Assembly (NCBI RefSeq): GCF_000425485.1
Contig: NZ_AUDN01000007.1
Span: 1-64,000 of the forward strand
DNA from: Flavobacterium tegetincola DSM 22377
Lineage (GTDB): Bacteria; Bacteroidota; Bacteroidia; Flavobacteriales; Flavobacteriaceae
Reading direction: 5' to 3'
Length of the DNA: 64,000 bases
The position numbers and the translations under genes are program-made. Below are positions 46,540 through 57,762 of this stretch, one piece after another; position 1 is the stretch's first letter; each line of letters begins with the position of its first letter. A model generated the notes under the pieces. That model saw only the letters and a list, made by a program, of their open reading frames with translations, searched no databases and was not told the DNA's origin.

Positions 46540-46839
46540 TTATGCACTTTTAGCAATGATCGTTCGGATAATTTCGTCTTTTGTCAAAACACTCGATTGA
46601 CGCCAAATCTGTTTGCCGTTTTGGAATAAAACCATAGTTGGAACGCCACGTACTTGGAATTGGGTGGCAAGTGCTTGGTTTTTATCGACATCAATTTTTA
46701 ATATGGTTACACGTTCGCCCATATTTTCTTTGACTTGCTTTAAAACCGGCATTAACATTTGGCAAGGGCCACACCACGTTGCAAAAAAGTCGACTAGTAC
46801 AGGTGTGTCAGAGCTGATTAATTCTTTAAAACTATTCAT
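46540..46839 (-). CDS. trxA: Thioredoxin
   Basis: 99 residues, the minimal thioredoxin size. Active site FFATWCGPCQMLMPVLKQ with Cys23 and Cys26, conserved cis-Pro in VRGVPTMVLFQNG. Cytoplasmic, no signal peptide. It reduces disulphides and supplies peroxiredoxins. It follows the DUF2892 gene by two bases, so the two are co-transcribed. Confidence 0.9.
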   Translation of the reverse strand: MNSFKELISSDTPVLVDFFATWCGPCQMLMPVLKQVKENMGERVTILKIDVDKNQALATQFQVRGVPTMVLFQNGKQIWRQSSVLTKDEIIRTIIAKSA

Positions 46840-46841
46840 CT

Positions 46842-47048
46842 CTACTGTCTTTTATTGTGAGGAAGTGCACAGTTAGTTCCTTCGCAACCTGCATTAAACA
46901 AGGCGATACCGATGAAAATGACTCCGGGAATAATGAGCCATAAATTGCGGACTTCAACCGCTTGAAAAATAAGCATAATTCCGAAAGCCAATCGTACAAA
47001 TCGAAATACATTCCAGTTAGATGTGAGGCGGTTTATCATAATATTCAT
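46842..47048 (-). CDS. DUF2892-family small membrane protein
   Basis: 68 residues: MNIMINRLTSNWNVFRFVRL then two helices (AFGIMLIFQAVEVRNLWLII, PGVIFIGIALFNAGC) and a Cys-containing tail GCEGTNCALPH. DUF2892 domains occur with rhodanese or thioredoxin proteins, which fits the thioredoxin gene directly downstream. The paired cysteines in the tail may take part in sulphur or thiol transfer; this is inference. Confidence 0.78.
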   Translation of the reverse strand: MNIMINRLTSNWNVFRFVRLAFGIMLIFQAVEVRNLWLIIPGVIFIGIALFNAGCEGTNCALPHNKRQ

Positions 47049-47097
47049 TTTTTAAGGAGTATAAAAGTACACATAAATTTCTCTAATTCCAATACTT

Positions 47098-47691
47098 TTA
47101 AGATTCGTAATGTTCTTCTATTGTTCTAATGGCATCAATGATACTCTGTGTCTTGGTTTGTTCTTTTAATTTGTGTTTTTTGCCTAAATATAAAAACGCA
47201 AACAACATCCAAGCCAGGTAAATTACCACAATGATTACCTGATAGAGTAAAGGTACAGGTTGCAAAACTTCAATGAAATAAAGTGCAAAGGCTACATTCA
47301 TTAATATGAAATAAAGCAAGGTATAGCGTGTGTTTACGGTATTTTGAAAGCGGTAATACCGATGCAAATCGACTAAAAGATGTCGTGGATTTTGGGTCAA
47401 GTCCATTTTTTTCATCTCAACTACTTGATACAATCGCACGGCTGAAAAAAGGAGGATTGTACCTGCCATTAACCCAATACCTACAAATGTTGTTACTTGT
47501 TGAAATGGGATGATGTTCATCAATACGATTATAAAAATAACAACTGCTACCAAAATAATTACTTGGGTAATGGTTTTAGTATTGAGGCCACGCTGTACTT
47601 TTTTGGCATCCGCCAAAATGCTGTTTACGTCCGGCAACTGGGCTGGTGTTTGTTCCTTCCAAAGGTTTTGTATGTCGTTAAAGTCTTTCAT
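47098..47691 (-). CDS. Membrane protein co-encoded with the ECF sigma factor
   Basis: 197 residues. The N-terminal 30 residues are soluble (MKDFNDIQNLWKEQTPAQLP), followed by about four membrane helices (QVIILVAVVIFIIVLMNIIP, TFVGIGLMAGTILLFSAV, LLYFILMNVAFALYFIEVL, LYQVIIVVIYLAWMLFAFLY). It overlaps the sigma gene by 14 bases. A short cytoplasmic N-terminus with a tryptophan motif plus membrane helices, right after a sigma gene, suggests an anti-sigma or sensor role; it lacks a recognised zinc-type anti-sigma motif. Confidence 0.7.
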   Translation of the reverse strand: MKDFNDIQNLWKEQTPAQLPDVNSILADAKKVQRGLNTKTITQVIILVAVVIFIIVLMNIIPFQQVTTFVGIGLMAGTILLFSAVRLYQVVEMKKMDLTQNPRHLLVDLHRYYRFQNTVNTRYTLLYFILMNVAFALYFIEVLQPVPLLYQVIIVVIYLAWMLFAFLYLGKKHKLKEQTKTQSIIDAIRTIEEHYES

Positions 47692-48175
47692 ATTTCGCGT
47701 AAATTAAACTTAATTGTTGCTTGATTCTGTGGATTTTGACTCGTAAGTTTACTTCTGTAATTTCGGTAATTTGTGCTATTTCAGGATAGGACACTTCTTC
47801 TAGTAATAAGGTGATTATAAGTCGGTCACTTTCTTTAAGCTCACTAATTGCTTTATGTAATAATTGCACTTGCTGTTCCTTAGTATCAGGTTCGCTTTGA
47901 ACTAAAACAGGTGCTTTATCGAGGTCGACACTTTTCTTGTTTTTAGTTGTCCGAATTTGGTATAAACAAGTATTTACAGCAATCCTATAAATCCAAGTAC
48001 TCACTTGCGAGTCACCCCGAAAGGAGTGTAAGTTTTGCCACACTTTAACAAAAATTTCTTGCAAAAGGTCTTCGGCTTCCATTTGGTTTCCGGTATAACC
48101 CAGACACAATCGTTGGACTTTCGGGCCATATCTTTGGTACAATTCTTTGAAATGTTGTTCTTGATTTTGGTTCAC
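47678..48175 (-). CDS. RNA polymerase sigma factor, ECF subfamily
   Basis: 165 residues. Region 2: HFKELYQRYGPKVQRLCLGY, MEAEDLLQEIFVKVWQNLHS, STWIYRIAVNTCLYQIR; region 4: KESDRLIITLLLEEVSYPEI, AQITEITEVNLRVKIHRIKQ. Its 3' end overlaps the membrane-protein gene, so the two are a pair. The start at 48175 has MNQNQEQHFKELY. Palindromic repeats lie upstream at 48197-48254 and may be in its leader. Confidence 0.9.
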   Translation of the reverse strand: MNQNQEQHFKELYQRYGPKVQRLCLGYTGNQMEAEDLLQEIFVKVWQNLHSFRGDSQVSTWIYRIAVNTCLYQIRTTKNKKSVDLDKAPVLVQSEPDTKEQQVQLLHKAISELKESDRLIITLLLEEVSYPEIAQITEITEVNLRVKIHRIKQQLSLIYAKYERL

Positions 48176-48196
48176 TTTAATTAAAAATTTTTATTT

Positions 48197-48254
48197 GCCA
48201 CAGATTAAAAAGATTAAAGGGATTTAATCTGTGGAAATTGAATTAATCTGTGGC
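48197..48254. repeat. Palindromic repeat GCCACAGATTAAA
   Basis: GCCACAGATTAAA (48197-48209) is followed by two inverted partners, TTTAATCTGTGG (48223-48234) and TTAATCTGTGGC (48243-48254). Variant of the family at 36219 and 40355. Confidence 0.55.
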
Positions 48255-48321
48255 TAATTTTAGTAAATAATTGCTTATTAATGCTAATGTAGATGAATTC
48301 ATTTGCATCAAATTATAGTTT

Positions 48322-49173
48322 TTATTTCAAAAAAGCATCAATTTGGGCATAAAACCACTCCGGTTGGTCGTACATAATGAAATGTTTACTATCGGCAACC
48401 AAAAGCGTTTTATTGGGCAATAATTCAAATTGTTCGCCATATACTTTCTCACTATTTTCTTTGGTTTGAAAAATACTCGCTAAAACTAGTATATTTTGTT
48501 TGATTTTAGGCAATTCAGGACGCAAGTCGGTAGTTGACATTTCTACCATCGTACTTCCCAGCGTTCGTCGGTCGCTTTGAAAACTCCATTTGGCTATTTG
48601 GCGTGCTCTAACGGTATCTTGTACCTGATAAGACATTGCATTAGTCATACTTTCAATATAACCTTCTTTGGGCAAATTAATAAAGTTTTGAATAACCATT
48701 GCTTTATTGAATTGTGGGTCTTGCTTTAAAGTTTCGGCTGTAGCTGTGGGATTGTAAATAGCAGATATAAAAGGAACCCCATCAACACAGATGCTCTTTC
48801 CAAATAAATCAGGCTCGCTACTGTGCAACCATAAGGTCATAAACGCTCCTAAACTATGCCCTATAAGCTTAGGCTTGCGAAGTTTATTGTTTTTTACATA
48901 TTGAATAATTTGGTCGTGAACAGTCTGAAGTATGTTTTCATCTGGAATAGGAGGAACGGTTGCAAAACCAGCAAGCGTTAAAACATGGAGTTGATATTTA
49001 CCTTTTAAATGGTCGACGGTTTCGTTCCAAACTTCGCCACTACATGAATAGCCGGGAATGAGAATAATAGGTTCGCCTTTGCCAATGACTTTAACGTCAA
49101 AAGCTTTTGTATTTTGTGCGAAACTTTGACAGACAGAAAATAAGAGCAGTAGGGTGAAGGTAAGATTTTTCAT
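48322..49173 (-). CDS. Secreted alpha/beta hydrolase
   Basis: 283 residues, signal peptide MKNLTFTLLLLFSVCQSFAQ. The fold is clear: oxyanion-hole motif ILIPGYSCSGEVW, nucleophile elbow LIGHSLGAFMTLWL, and the catalytic His near the end (VADSKHFIMYDQPEW). The acid residue is not certain. The substrate is unknown; esterase or C-C hydrolase are options. Single gene in the periplasm or outside the cell. Confidence 0.85.
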   Translation of the reverse strand: MKNLTFTLLLLFSVCQSFAQNTKAFDVKVIGKGEPIILIPGYSCSGEVWNETVDHLKGKYQLHVLTLAGFATVPPIPDENILQTVHDQIIQYVKNNKLRKPKLIGHSLGAFMTLWLHSSEPDLFGKSICVDGVPFISAIYNPTATAETLKQDPQFNKAMVIQNFINLPKEGYIESMTNAMSYQVQDTVRARQIAKWSFQSDRRTLGSTMVEMSTTDLRPELPKIKQNILVLASIFQTKENSEKVYGEQFELLPNKTLLVADSKHFIMYDQPEWFYAQIDAFLK

Positions 49174-49291
49174 AATTATTGGTATTTGACTTTAGCTTTT
49201 GATACCAAAGCATCACTAATGTTACAAAAAAAGTATCCACATTTTTAAAAACCTTTACAGCAGTGCGTTTCAGATAGTTTTAAACAAAAAA

Positions 49292-49315
49292 AACAGCACC
49301 ATTTCTAGTACTGTT
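49292..49315 (-). terminator. Weak terminator after the DUF-type small gene
   Basis: AACAGCAC (49292-49299) pairs imperfectly with GTACTGTT (49308-49315); on the minus strand a T run follows. Confidence 0.5.
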
Positions 49316-49342
49316 TTCAATAATATAAAGGGAAATCTTCGT

Positions 49343-49600
49343 CTATTTATCGATAGAACCTAAAACACGTTTCATAAAAGTGTTAAGTGCCTCCTTTTTA
49401 TCGGTGCCGTTTTTAATCATTTTATGTACTTCTAAAGCACCGTACATATTAGAAATCAACTCGCCAAGTACGTCCAACTCTTCATCTTTTAACGACGAAA
49501 CTTCAGTCAAACTTTCTAAAACCTCAATGGTTTCCACCAAGTAATCTTGGTCGTTTTCTTCAATAAACTGCGTTAAATGCTTAATTACAGGTAGTTTCAT
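49343..49600 (-). CDS. Small conserved protein following thioredoxin (DUF6952-like)
   Basis: 85 residues, MKLPVIKHLTQFIEENDQDY then LVETIEVLESLTEVSSLKDE and ELDVLGELISNMYGALEVHK. All-helical, acidic, no cysteine. It lies six bases downstream of the thioredoxin-like gene, so it belongs to the prx-trx cluster. I place it in a DUF6952-type group by memory; function unknown. Confidence 0.7.
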   Translation of the reverse strand: MKLPVIKHLTQFIEENDQDYLVETIEVLESLTEVSSLKDEELDVLGELISNMYGALEVHKMIKNGTDKKEALNTFMKRVLGSIDK

Positions 49601-49606
49601 AATAAA

Positions 49607-49921
49607 TTAGTTTGAGGAAATTTCACTTACCAATTCAGCTAAAACTTCCGCTTTATTCGTTTGCGTTTCGTTTACTAATTTACCGTTCACAAAAGTAGCA
49701 AAAGTAGGAAGGTTAGAAACATTGGCTAACTTTCTAGACTCTGGAGAGTTCTCAGCATCAACAAGTACAAAAGTTAGGTTTTCATTTTCAGTGGCCATCT
49801 TCTTGAACTTTGGTTTCATGATTCTGCAATTCCCGCACCATGATGCCGAAAATTGTACTACAACTTTATCGTTTTTAGTGATTAAATCAGCTAAAGTATC
49901 TTCGTTTAATTCAATTAACAT
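49607..49921 (-). CDS. Thioredoxin-family protein (WCGNC)
   Basis: 104 residues from ATG 49921 (MLIELNEDTLADLITKNDK); the frame extends to 49957 but the ATG is the family start. The active site is SASWCGNCRIMKPKF with Cys29 and Cys32; the Asn is unusual compared with CGPC and will change the redox potential. cis-Pro is in SNLPTFATFVNG. It lies 86 bases after prx on the same strand and is the likely electron donor for it. Confidence 0.88.
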   Translation of the reverse strand: MLIELNEDTLADLITKNDKVVVQFSASWCGNCRIMKPKFKKMATENENLTFVLVDAENSPESRKLANVSNLPTFATFVNGKLVNETQTNKAEVLAELVSEISSN

Positions 49922-50007
49922 ATCTGTTTTTGTTTTAAAAGTCAATTGCAATACCAATGTCAGTTTCTATAATTGATTTTTGATATTGCAATTGATTTTG
50001 TTAAGTA

Positions 50008-50646
50008 TTAGTGTGAAGCTAAGTAAGAAGCAGTACTGTTTCTGTCAGCACTCATAGCGTCTTTTCCTTCTTCCCAGTTTGCAGGACAAACTTCACCTTT
50101 TGTTTGCACGTGTGTGTAAGCATCTACTAAACGTAAATATTCGCTTACGTTTCTACCTAATGGCATATCGTTTACACTTTCGTGGAAAATTTTTCCTGTT
50201 TCATCTACTAAATAAGTAGCTCTGTAAGTTACATTAGAACCTTCAACCATTACTGAATCAGTTTCTTCATCATAAGAAGTAGATTCAATATCAAGAATTC
50301 CTAAAATGTTTGACAAGTTACGGTTCGTATCTGCAAGAATCGGGTAAGTTACACCTTCAATTCCTCCGTTGTCTTTTGCAGTATTCAACCATGCAAAATG
50401 CACTTCGTTAGTATCGCAAGAAGCACCAATAACCATTGTGTTTCTTTTTTCAAATTCTGGTAAAGCTGCTTGAAAAGCGTGTAATTCTGTTGGACAAACA
50501 AAAGTAAAATCTTTTGGGTACCAGAACAATAATACTTTTTTATTGTTGTTTACAGCCTCATCAAAAATGTTGATTTTCATGTTGTCTCCCATTTCAGAGA
50601 TAGCGTCTACTGCAATATTTGGAAACTTTTTACCTACTAATGACAT
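50008..50646 (-). CDS. Typical 2-Cys peroxiredoxin (AhpC/Prx1 type)
   Basis: 212 residues. Peroxidatic Cys51 lies in YPKDFTFVCPTELHAFQ and the resolving Cys in GEVCPANWEEGKDAM, so the enzyme is a dimeric 2-Cys peroxiredoxin in which the two Cys bridge subunits. It reduces hydrogen peroxide and alkyl peroxides, with the next gene's thioredoxin as the likely donor. An ATAG-N7-CTAT box lies about 97 bases upstream (50743-50757), almost identical to the one before katG, which suggests shared OxyR control. Confidence 0.93.
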   Translation of the reverse strand: MSLVGKKFPNIAVDAISEMGDNMKINIFDEAVNNNKKVLLFWYPKDFTFVCPTELHAFQAALPEFEKRNTMVIGASCDTNEVHFAWLNTAKDNGGIEGVTYPILADTNRNLSNILGILDIESTSYDEETDSVMVEGSNVTYRATYLVDETGKIFHESVNDMPLGRNVSEYLRLVDAYTHVQTKGEVCPANWEEGKDAMSADRNSTASYLASH

Positions 50647-50742
50647 AAATATAGATTTTAATTGTTATTGTTTTACTTGTACAAAGATACCAACTATATC
50701 CTTTTTTGATAATCAATTATAATTATATCTTTCTATATAGTC

Positions 50743-50757
50743 ATAGTTTTGTGCTAT
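50743..50757 (-). promoter_or_regulatory. Candidate OxyR box upstream of the peroxiredoxin gene
   Basis: ATAGTTTTGTGCTAT has the ATAG-N7-CTAT layout of OxyR half-sites. It differs from the katG box (ATAGTTTTTCGCTAT) at only two of fifteen positions. It lies between the katG terminator and the prx start. Confidence 0.5.
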
Positions 50758-50786
50758 TAGTATGTTTCTGGATTTTTAGCAAAAAA

Positions 50787-50812
50787 AAGTGCACCAAGTT
50801 AATGATGCACTT
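50787..50812 (-). terminator. Terminator of katG
   Basis: AAGTGCA (50787-50793) pairs with TGCACTT (50806-50812); on the minus strand eight T follow. Confidence 0.75.
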
Positions 50813-50840
50813 CTTTTAAAATCAAAATAATAATGTTGAC

Positions 50841-53027
<2,187 letters not shown>

Positions 53028-53119
53028 TTATGTTTTAAATTGTAATTCTTTTATAATTACAAATTTAGCTAAATTAAAGATCATTATGATTGTTTTTAAT
53101 TATATGATTTTATAAAGCT

Positions 53120-53134
53120 ATAGTTTTTCGCTAT
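53120..53134 (-). promoter_or_regulatory. Candidate OxyR box upstream of katG
   Basis: ATAGTTTTTCGCTAT matches the ATAG-N7-CTAT half-site and 13 of 15 positions of the box upstream of prx. No adjoining second half-site is obvious. OxyR is known to control katG and peroxiredoxins in Bacteroidetes. Confidence 0.5.
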
Positions 53135-53175
53135 AACTTGTTTTTCTTATTTGTCATTCCGTAATGAACAGCATA

Positions 53176-54660
53176 TTATAGCGTAGTAGAATTGGATGTC
53201 AATTGCTTAATTTTTATATTAAAGGCGGCATAGAGTAACGTCATAAATGGACTTATAATATTGAAAAAAGCGTAAGGCAAATAACTAAAGGTGGAAACAC
53301 CTAAAACTCCAGAGTGATAAGCGCCACATGTATTCCATGGAATTAAAACAGAAGTTACCGTTCCAGAATCTTCTAATGTTCGACTTAAGTTTTCAGGAGC
53401 GAGGCCTTTATCTTTATAGGCTTTGGCAAACATTTTACCGGGAACTACAATGGCTAAATATTGATCAGAAGCCGTTAAATTTAATGCTAAACAGCTGACA
53501 ACTGTACTTGCGAAAAGTCCGAATACGGTATGAAACATTTTCAATAATGAATCTGTTATGCGTGCTAAAGCGCCTATGGCTTCCATAATTCCACCAAAAA
53601 CCATCGCACACAGAATGAGCCAAACTGTCCCGAGCATTCCTTGCATTCCTTTTGCTGTAAACAAATCATTCAAAATTGCATTGTTGGTGGCAATGGAAGT
53701 GTCAACGGTAATAGCATTCATTACGCCTTTATATCCATTAACAAAATTAAGATGTGTTCCTCCGCCTATTTTAGCTACTAAATCTGGTTGAAAAAACAGC
53801 GCGAAAATTCCGCCTAAAATTATTCCAGCCAGAAGTGCAATTAATGGTTCGGTCTTTTTCACAATTAAGAAAATTACAATAATAGGAACTACAAAAAGCC
53901 AGGGTGTTACGTAGAACGTTTCCTTAATTGCTGCTAGCGTAGATCCGTCATCCGTTATTGCAGTAGTATCTTGCATCAATCCTAAAATGATAAATAGTAT
54001 TAATGTGATTGTCATTGTGGGAATTGTTGTTAAGGTCATGTATCGAATGTGGGTAAACAAATCCGTTCCTGCCATTGCTGGAGCTAAATTGGTAGTATCC
54101 GAAAGTGGTGATAGTTTATCTCCAAAATAAGCACCGGATATTACCGCTCCAGCTACCATTCCGAGCGGCATTCCCATAGTGGAACCAATGCCAATTAAAG
54201 CAATTCCCACTGTGGCAGAAGTAGTCCAAGAGCTTCCAGTGGCAATAGATATTATGGAACAAATTATCAAACATGCAGGAAGAAAAATGGAAGGATGCAA
54301 AATTTCTAGTCCGTAATAAATCATGGTTGGAATAATACCACTTAACAACCAAGTACCTGATAAGGCACCAACCATTAATAATATTAAAATGGCACCTGCG
54401 GTAGATTTAATATTCGTTGACACCTCCTCAATCATACTTTCGTAAGTGACTTTGTTCCTAAAACCAACTATTGCCGCTACGGCAGCACCAATTATTAATG
54501 CGAATTGATTTGGTCCAGATGTAGCATCACTTTCGTATAAATATACATTATAGGATAAGATTGCAATTAAAACTATAATTGGGATAAGTGCTTCCCAAAG
54601 CGATAGGTTTTTATTGATCTTGACGGCTTCATCGGAAAGAGGAGGAGTATTTTGATTCAT
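53176..54660 (-). CDS. nhaC: Na+/H+ antiporter of the NhaC family
   Basis: 494 residues from ATG 54660 (MNQNTPPLSDEAVKINKNLS); the longer frame to 54720 is rejected because it precedes the family start. About twelve membrane helices. Family motifs: SSWTTSATVGIALIGIGSTM, GAVISGAYFGDKLSPLSDTT, and the late NTCGAYHSGVLG. It exports sodium in exchange for protons and supports pH and salt balance; some NhaC members move other cations or malate/lactate. Single gene. Confidence 0.9.
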   Translation of the reverse strand: MNQNTPPLSDEAVKINKNLSLWEALIPIIVLIAILSYNVYLYESDATSGPNQFALIIGAAVAAIVGFRNKVTYESMIEEVSTNIKSTAGAILILLMVGALSGTWLLSGIIPTMIYYGLEILHPSIFLPACLIICSIISIATGSSWTTSATVGIALIGIGSTMGMPLGMVAGAVISGAYFGDKLSPLSDTTNLAPAMAGTDLFTHIRYMTLTTIPTMTITLILFIILGLMQDTTAITDDGSTLAAIKETFYVTPWLFVVPIIVIFLIVKKTEPLIALLAGIILGGIFALFFQPDLVAKIGGGTHLNFVNGYKGVMNAITVDTSIATNNAILNDLFTAKGMQGMLGTVWLILCAMVFGGIMEAIGALARITDSLLKMFHTVFGLFASTVVSCLALNLTASDQYLAIVVPGKMFAKAYKDKGLAPENLSRTLEDSGTVTSVLIPWNTCGAYHSGVLGVSTFSYLPYAFFNIISPFMTLLYAAFNIKIKQLTSNSTTL

Positions 54661-54840
54661 AAAAAAGGTTAATTGAGGTTGCAATATAATGAAAAAAGAA
54701 GAAAATTGTATAATACACAATTCAAATAAGTTGCCGAAAATTGTACTACAAAATTTTAGTAATTGTCAATCGTTGTTTTGAAGCAAATTTCACTATCAAG
54801 TGAAAATAATAAACGGATGAATTACGAAATAAACCAAACT

Positions 54841-56406
54841 ATGAAAAATATTAAAAACAGAGTCCTTGTCGGGCTTTTTAGCTTATTTATCATCGCTTCT
54901 TCGTGTAAACACAAGACGGATGGAGTTATAACACCCGAAGATCGAATTGCCTTTGATAGTGCAAAATTAGAGGTATTCTTCCAAAAGCATCCCGATTTTA
55001 AGATTTATGAGAGTGGTATTAGTGAATTGTACAATAAGGAAGATTTCCATTACGTTTGGTACGACAAAGATGGTAGAGTGGATTTTGCCGAAGTGCTGTA
55101 CGGAAAAGTGAATGGAATTAAGGAGGAAGGTGTAGTAGTAACAATGCCCTACAAAACGGAAGTTGATGCACTTTTTTCATCAAAAAGTGGCGATAAGTCA
55201 ACTTTAGAAAATGATTTATTGGTCAGTGCGATGTATTTCTATTATACCAATAATGTTTTGGCAGGCGTTGATGCTAAAACCAGTAAAAAAACCGGTTGGT
55301 TTTTGCCTAGAGCAAACGTTTCGTACGTGGATTATTTGGCAGAAGTTATTAAAGATCCAGAGAAATTAGATAAGGATGAAGCGGAAAATTTCAGTCAATA
55401 TTATTTATTGAAAAAAGGTCTGAAACGTTATCAAGATGTTCAATCAAAAGGAGGTTGGGGCAAAATCGATTTCCCTTCTAATGTAAAAGCACTAAAGGAA
55501 GGCGATTCTGCAAAGGCGATTGCGCAAATTCGTTATCGTTTATTTATGTCCGGTGATTTGGCTAAAGATAGTAAAAGTACCATGTTTGATGGCGAGCTAA
55601 AAGAAGGTTTGGCAAAATATGAAACGCGTCACAATCGTAAAGTTGATCATATAATAACTCCAAGTTTAGCGAAGGAAATGAGTATTTCCGTTGAAGACCG
55701 TATTAAAACCATTATTGTAAACATGGAACGTTGTAGATGGATTGATCCTGAAATCATGAATTCGCCTGAACTAGTTGCTGTAAATATTCCTTCCTATAAA
55801 TTGAATTATTTAAAAGACGGAAAAAGTGTGCTGGAATCGAATGTAGTTGTTGGAAAAGAACTCAACAAAACCGTAGTTTTCAGTGGAATGATGAGTTATA
55901 TTGTGTTTTCTCCGTACTGGAATATTCCAAGAAGTATCATCGAGAAAGAAATCAAACCCGGCATAGAAAAGAATTCAAACTATCTTGAAGAAAAAAACAT
56001 GGAATGGAATGATGGAAACGTCCGTCAGAAACCTGGTAAAGCGAATTCATTGGGATTGGTAAAGTTTATGTTTCCAAATTCAAATAATATTTACTTACAC
56101 GATACGCCTTCGAAAAGTTTATTCAACAGAGAAAGCCGTGCATTCAGCCATGGATGTGTTCGAGTAGAAAAAGCGAGAGATTTGGCAGTTGCCATAATGG
56201 ATGAACAGAATAAAATGAGTCCTTCAGCCATTGACGAAGCAATGAATTCCGGAACTGAAAAAAGTGTTTCTTTGAAACGTAAAATCCCAGTATATATTTC
56301 TTATTTCACCGCTTGGGCTGATAAAAATGGAAATGTAAATTTTTACGAAGACATTTACAATAGAGATAATCGATTGGCACAACTGCTTTATACAACTAAA
56401 AAATAA
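54841..56406 (+). CDS. L,D-transpeptidase lipoprotein (YkuD family)
   Basis: 521 residues from ATG 54841, chosen because it gives a lipobox (MKNIKNRVLVGLFSLFIIAS then SC); upstream in-frame ATGs exist. A large scaffold N-terminal domain (about residues 35-210) precedes a peptidoglycan-binding-like stretch (ALKEGDSAKAIAQIRYRLFM) and the YkuD domain, with PYWNIPRSIIEKEI and the catalytic FSHGCVRVEKARDLA (Cys439). Such enzymes make 3-3 crosslinks or attach proteins to peptidoglycan. The layout matches the long YcbB/LdtD group. Single gene, ends at a strong terminator. Confidence 0.9.
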   Translation: MKNIKNRVLVGLFSLFIIASSCKHKTDGVITPEDRIAFDSAKLEVFFQKHPDFKIYESGISELYNKEDFHYVWYDKDGRVDFAEVLYGKVNGIKEEGVVVTMPYKTEVDALFSSKSGDKSTLENDLLVSAMYFYYTNNVLAGVDAKTSKKTGWFLPRANVSYVDYLAEVIKDPEKLDKDEAENFSQYYLLKKGLKRYQDVQSKGGWGKIDFPSNVKALKEGDSAKAIAQIRYRLFMSGDLAKDSKSTMFDGELKEGLAKYETRHNRKVDHIITPSLAKEMSISVEDRIKTIIVNMERCRWIDPEIMNSPELVAVNIPSYKLNYLKDGKSVLESNVVVGKELNKTVVFSGMMSYIVFSPYWNIPRSIIEKEIKPGIEKNSNYLEEKNMEWNDGNVRQKPGKANSLGLVKFMFPNSNNIYLHDTPSKSLFNRESRAFSHGCVRVEKARDLAVAIMDEQNKMSPSAIDEAMNSGTEKSVSLKRKIPVYISYFTAWADKNGNVNFYEDIYNRDNRLAQLLYTTKK

Positions 56407-56422
56407 AAATCTACATTGCGTG

Positions 56423-56458
56423 AAAAAGCCGTTTGAAAATCAATTCAAACGGCTTTTT
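56423..56458. terminator. Bidirectional terminator between the L,D-transpeptidase and PLP-enzyme genes
   Basis: AAAAAGCCGTTTGAA (56423-56437) pairs with TTCAAACGGCTTTTT (56444-56458) around a 6-base loop; A and T tracts serve both strands. Confidence 0.9.
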
Positions 56459-56478
56459 TTATGTTTAAAGTGTTTCAA

Positions 56479-57681
56479 TTATATCACTTTCAACTCTTTC
56501 ATGCAATCGTGCATCATTTCAAATGTACGTTTGATGTCGTTATCTAATCCAATAGAGAAACGAATAAGTCCGTCTGTCAAGCCCATTTCAGCTTGTTCTT
56601 CTGGCGAAATTTCACTAGACGTTGAAGAACCTGGAGCACTGAAAAGTGTTTTGTAAAAACCTAAACTCACTGCTAAATAACCTAAGTTTTTCTTCTGCAT
56701 CAATTCCATCAAAGCGTTTGCTTTTTCTAAACTTCCTGCATCAATAGTCATCATTCCTCCAAAACCGTATTCTGGATTAATCATTCCTTTGTATAATTCA
56801 TGAGAAGGGTGACTTTTCAATCCAGGGTAAACAGTTTTTAAACCTAGTCCTTCAAATTTCTCTGCTAAATACTGTGCATTAAAACTGTGTTGTTTGATAC
56901 GCAAATGCAAAGTTCTCAAGTTTTTCATCACACTTGCCGAACGCATACTGTCCATTGTTGGCCCTAACAGCATACTTGCTCCAGAATTTACGTTTTTCAA
57001 GTCATTGATAAATTCTTGTGAAGCACAAACTACACCACCTACTGTATCACTACTTCCGTTGATGTATTTTGTCAAACTGTGAATCACGATATCAGCTCCA
57101 AATTGAGTTGGCGTAACTGATAAAGGTGAAAAAGTATTGTCTACAATTAATTTAAGATTGTGTTTTTTAGCAATTTTAGATAAACCATCTAAATCAGCTA
57201 CTTCTAATAACGGATTCGAAACTGTTTCACAGTATAAAACTTTCGTTTCAGGTGTTATTGCTGCTTCAACAGTATCCAATTTTGTAATATCCACAAACGT
57301 AGTTTTCACTCCAAAACGGGGAGCCAAATTTTTCAGAAAAGCATACGTTCCTCCGTAAATCGTTCTACTAGAAACAATATGGTCGCCATTTCCACAAAGT
57401 TGTAATAGAGTAGGAGTAATCGCACCCATTCCTGAAGCGGCAACATTAGCGGTTTCTGTTCCTTCCATTGCTGCAAGAGCACGGTCTAAATATAAATTAC
57501 TTGGTGATGAATGACGTGAATATAAATAACAACCTTCTGCATTTCCTTCAAAAGTATCAAACATGGTTTTCGCTGAAAGAAAGGTATAAGTTGAAGAATC
57601 TGAAATAGATGGGTTTACACCACCAAACTCTCCAAAATATTGTAAATCTTGGATGTTATCTGCAGGATTGAAATTACTCAT
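56479..57681 (-). CDS. Cys/Met-metabolism PLP enzyme, methionine gamma-lyase-like
   Basis: 400 residues. Typical gamma-family motifs: YLYSRHSSPSNLYLDRALAA, MEGTETANVAASGMGAI, LIVDNTFSPLSVTP with the Asp, and HSLTKYINGSSDTVGG with the PLP-binding Lys. The SRHSSP segment and the lack of a usual transsulphuration N-terminus point to a methionine or cystathionine gamma-lyase; cystathionine gamma-synthase is possible. Divergent from an Lrp-type regulator, which probably controls it in response to an amino acid. Confidence 0.82.
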   Translation of the reverse strand: MSNFNPADNIQDLQYFGEFGGVNPSISDSSTYTFLSAKTMFDTFEGNAEGCYLYSRHSSPSNLYLDRALAAMEGTETANVAASGMGAITPTLLQLCGNGDHIVSSRTIYGGTYAFLKNLAPRFGVKTTFVDITKLDTVEAAITPETKVLYCETVSNPLLEVADLDGLSKIAKKHNLKLIVDNTFSPLSVTPTQFGADIVIHSLTKYINGSSDTVGGVVCASQEFINDLKNVNSGASMLLGPTMDSMRSASVMKNLRTLHLRIKQHSFNAQYLAEKFEGLGLKTVYPGLKSHPSHELYKGMINPEYGFGGMMTIDAGSLEKANALMELMQKKNLGYLAVSLGFYKTLFSAPGSSTSSEISPEEQAEMGLTDGLIRFSIGLDNDIKRTFEMMHDCMKELKVI

Positions 57682-57762
57682 AATTGTTTTTGTTTTAAAT
57701 TATGTTTCAAAAAAACACAAAACGATACTTATTTCCAATGGAAAGAGTGATATTTAGTTTAT

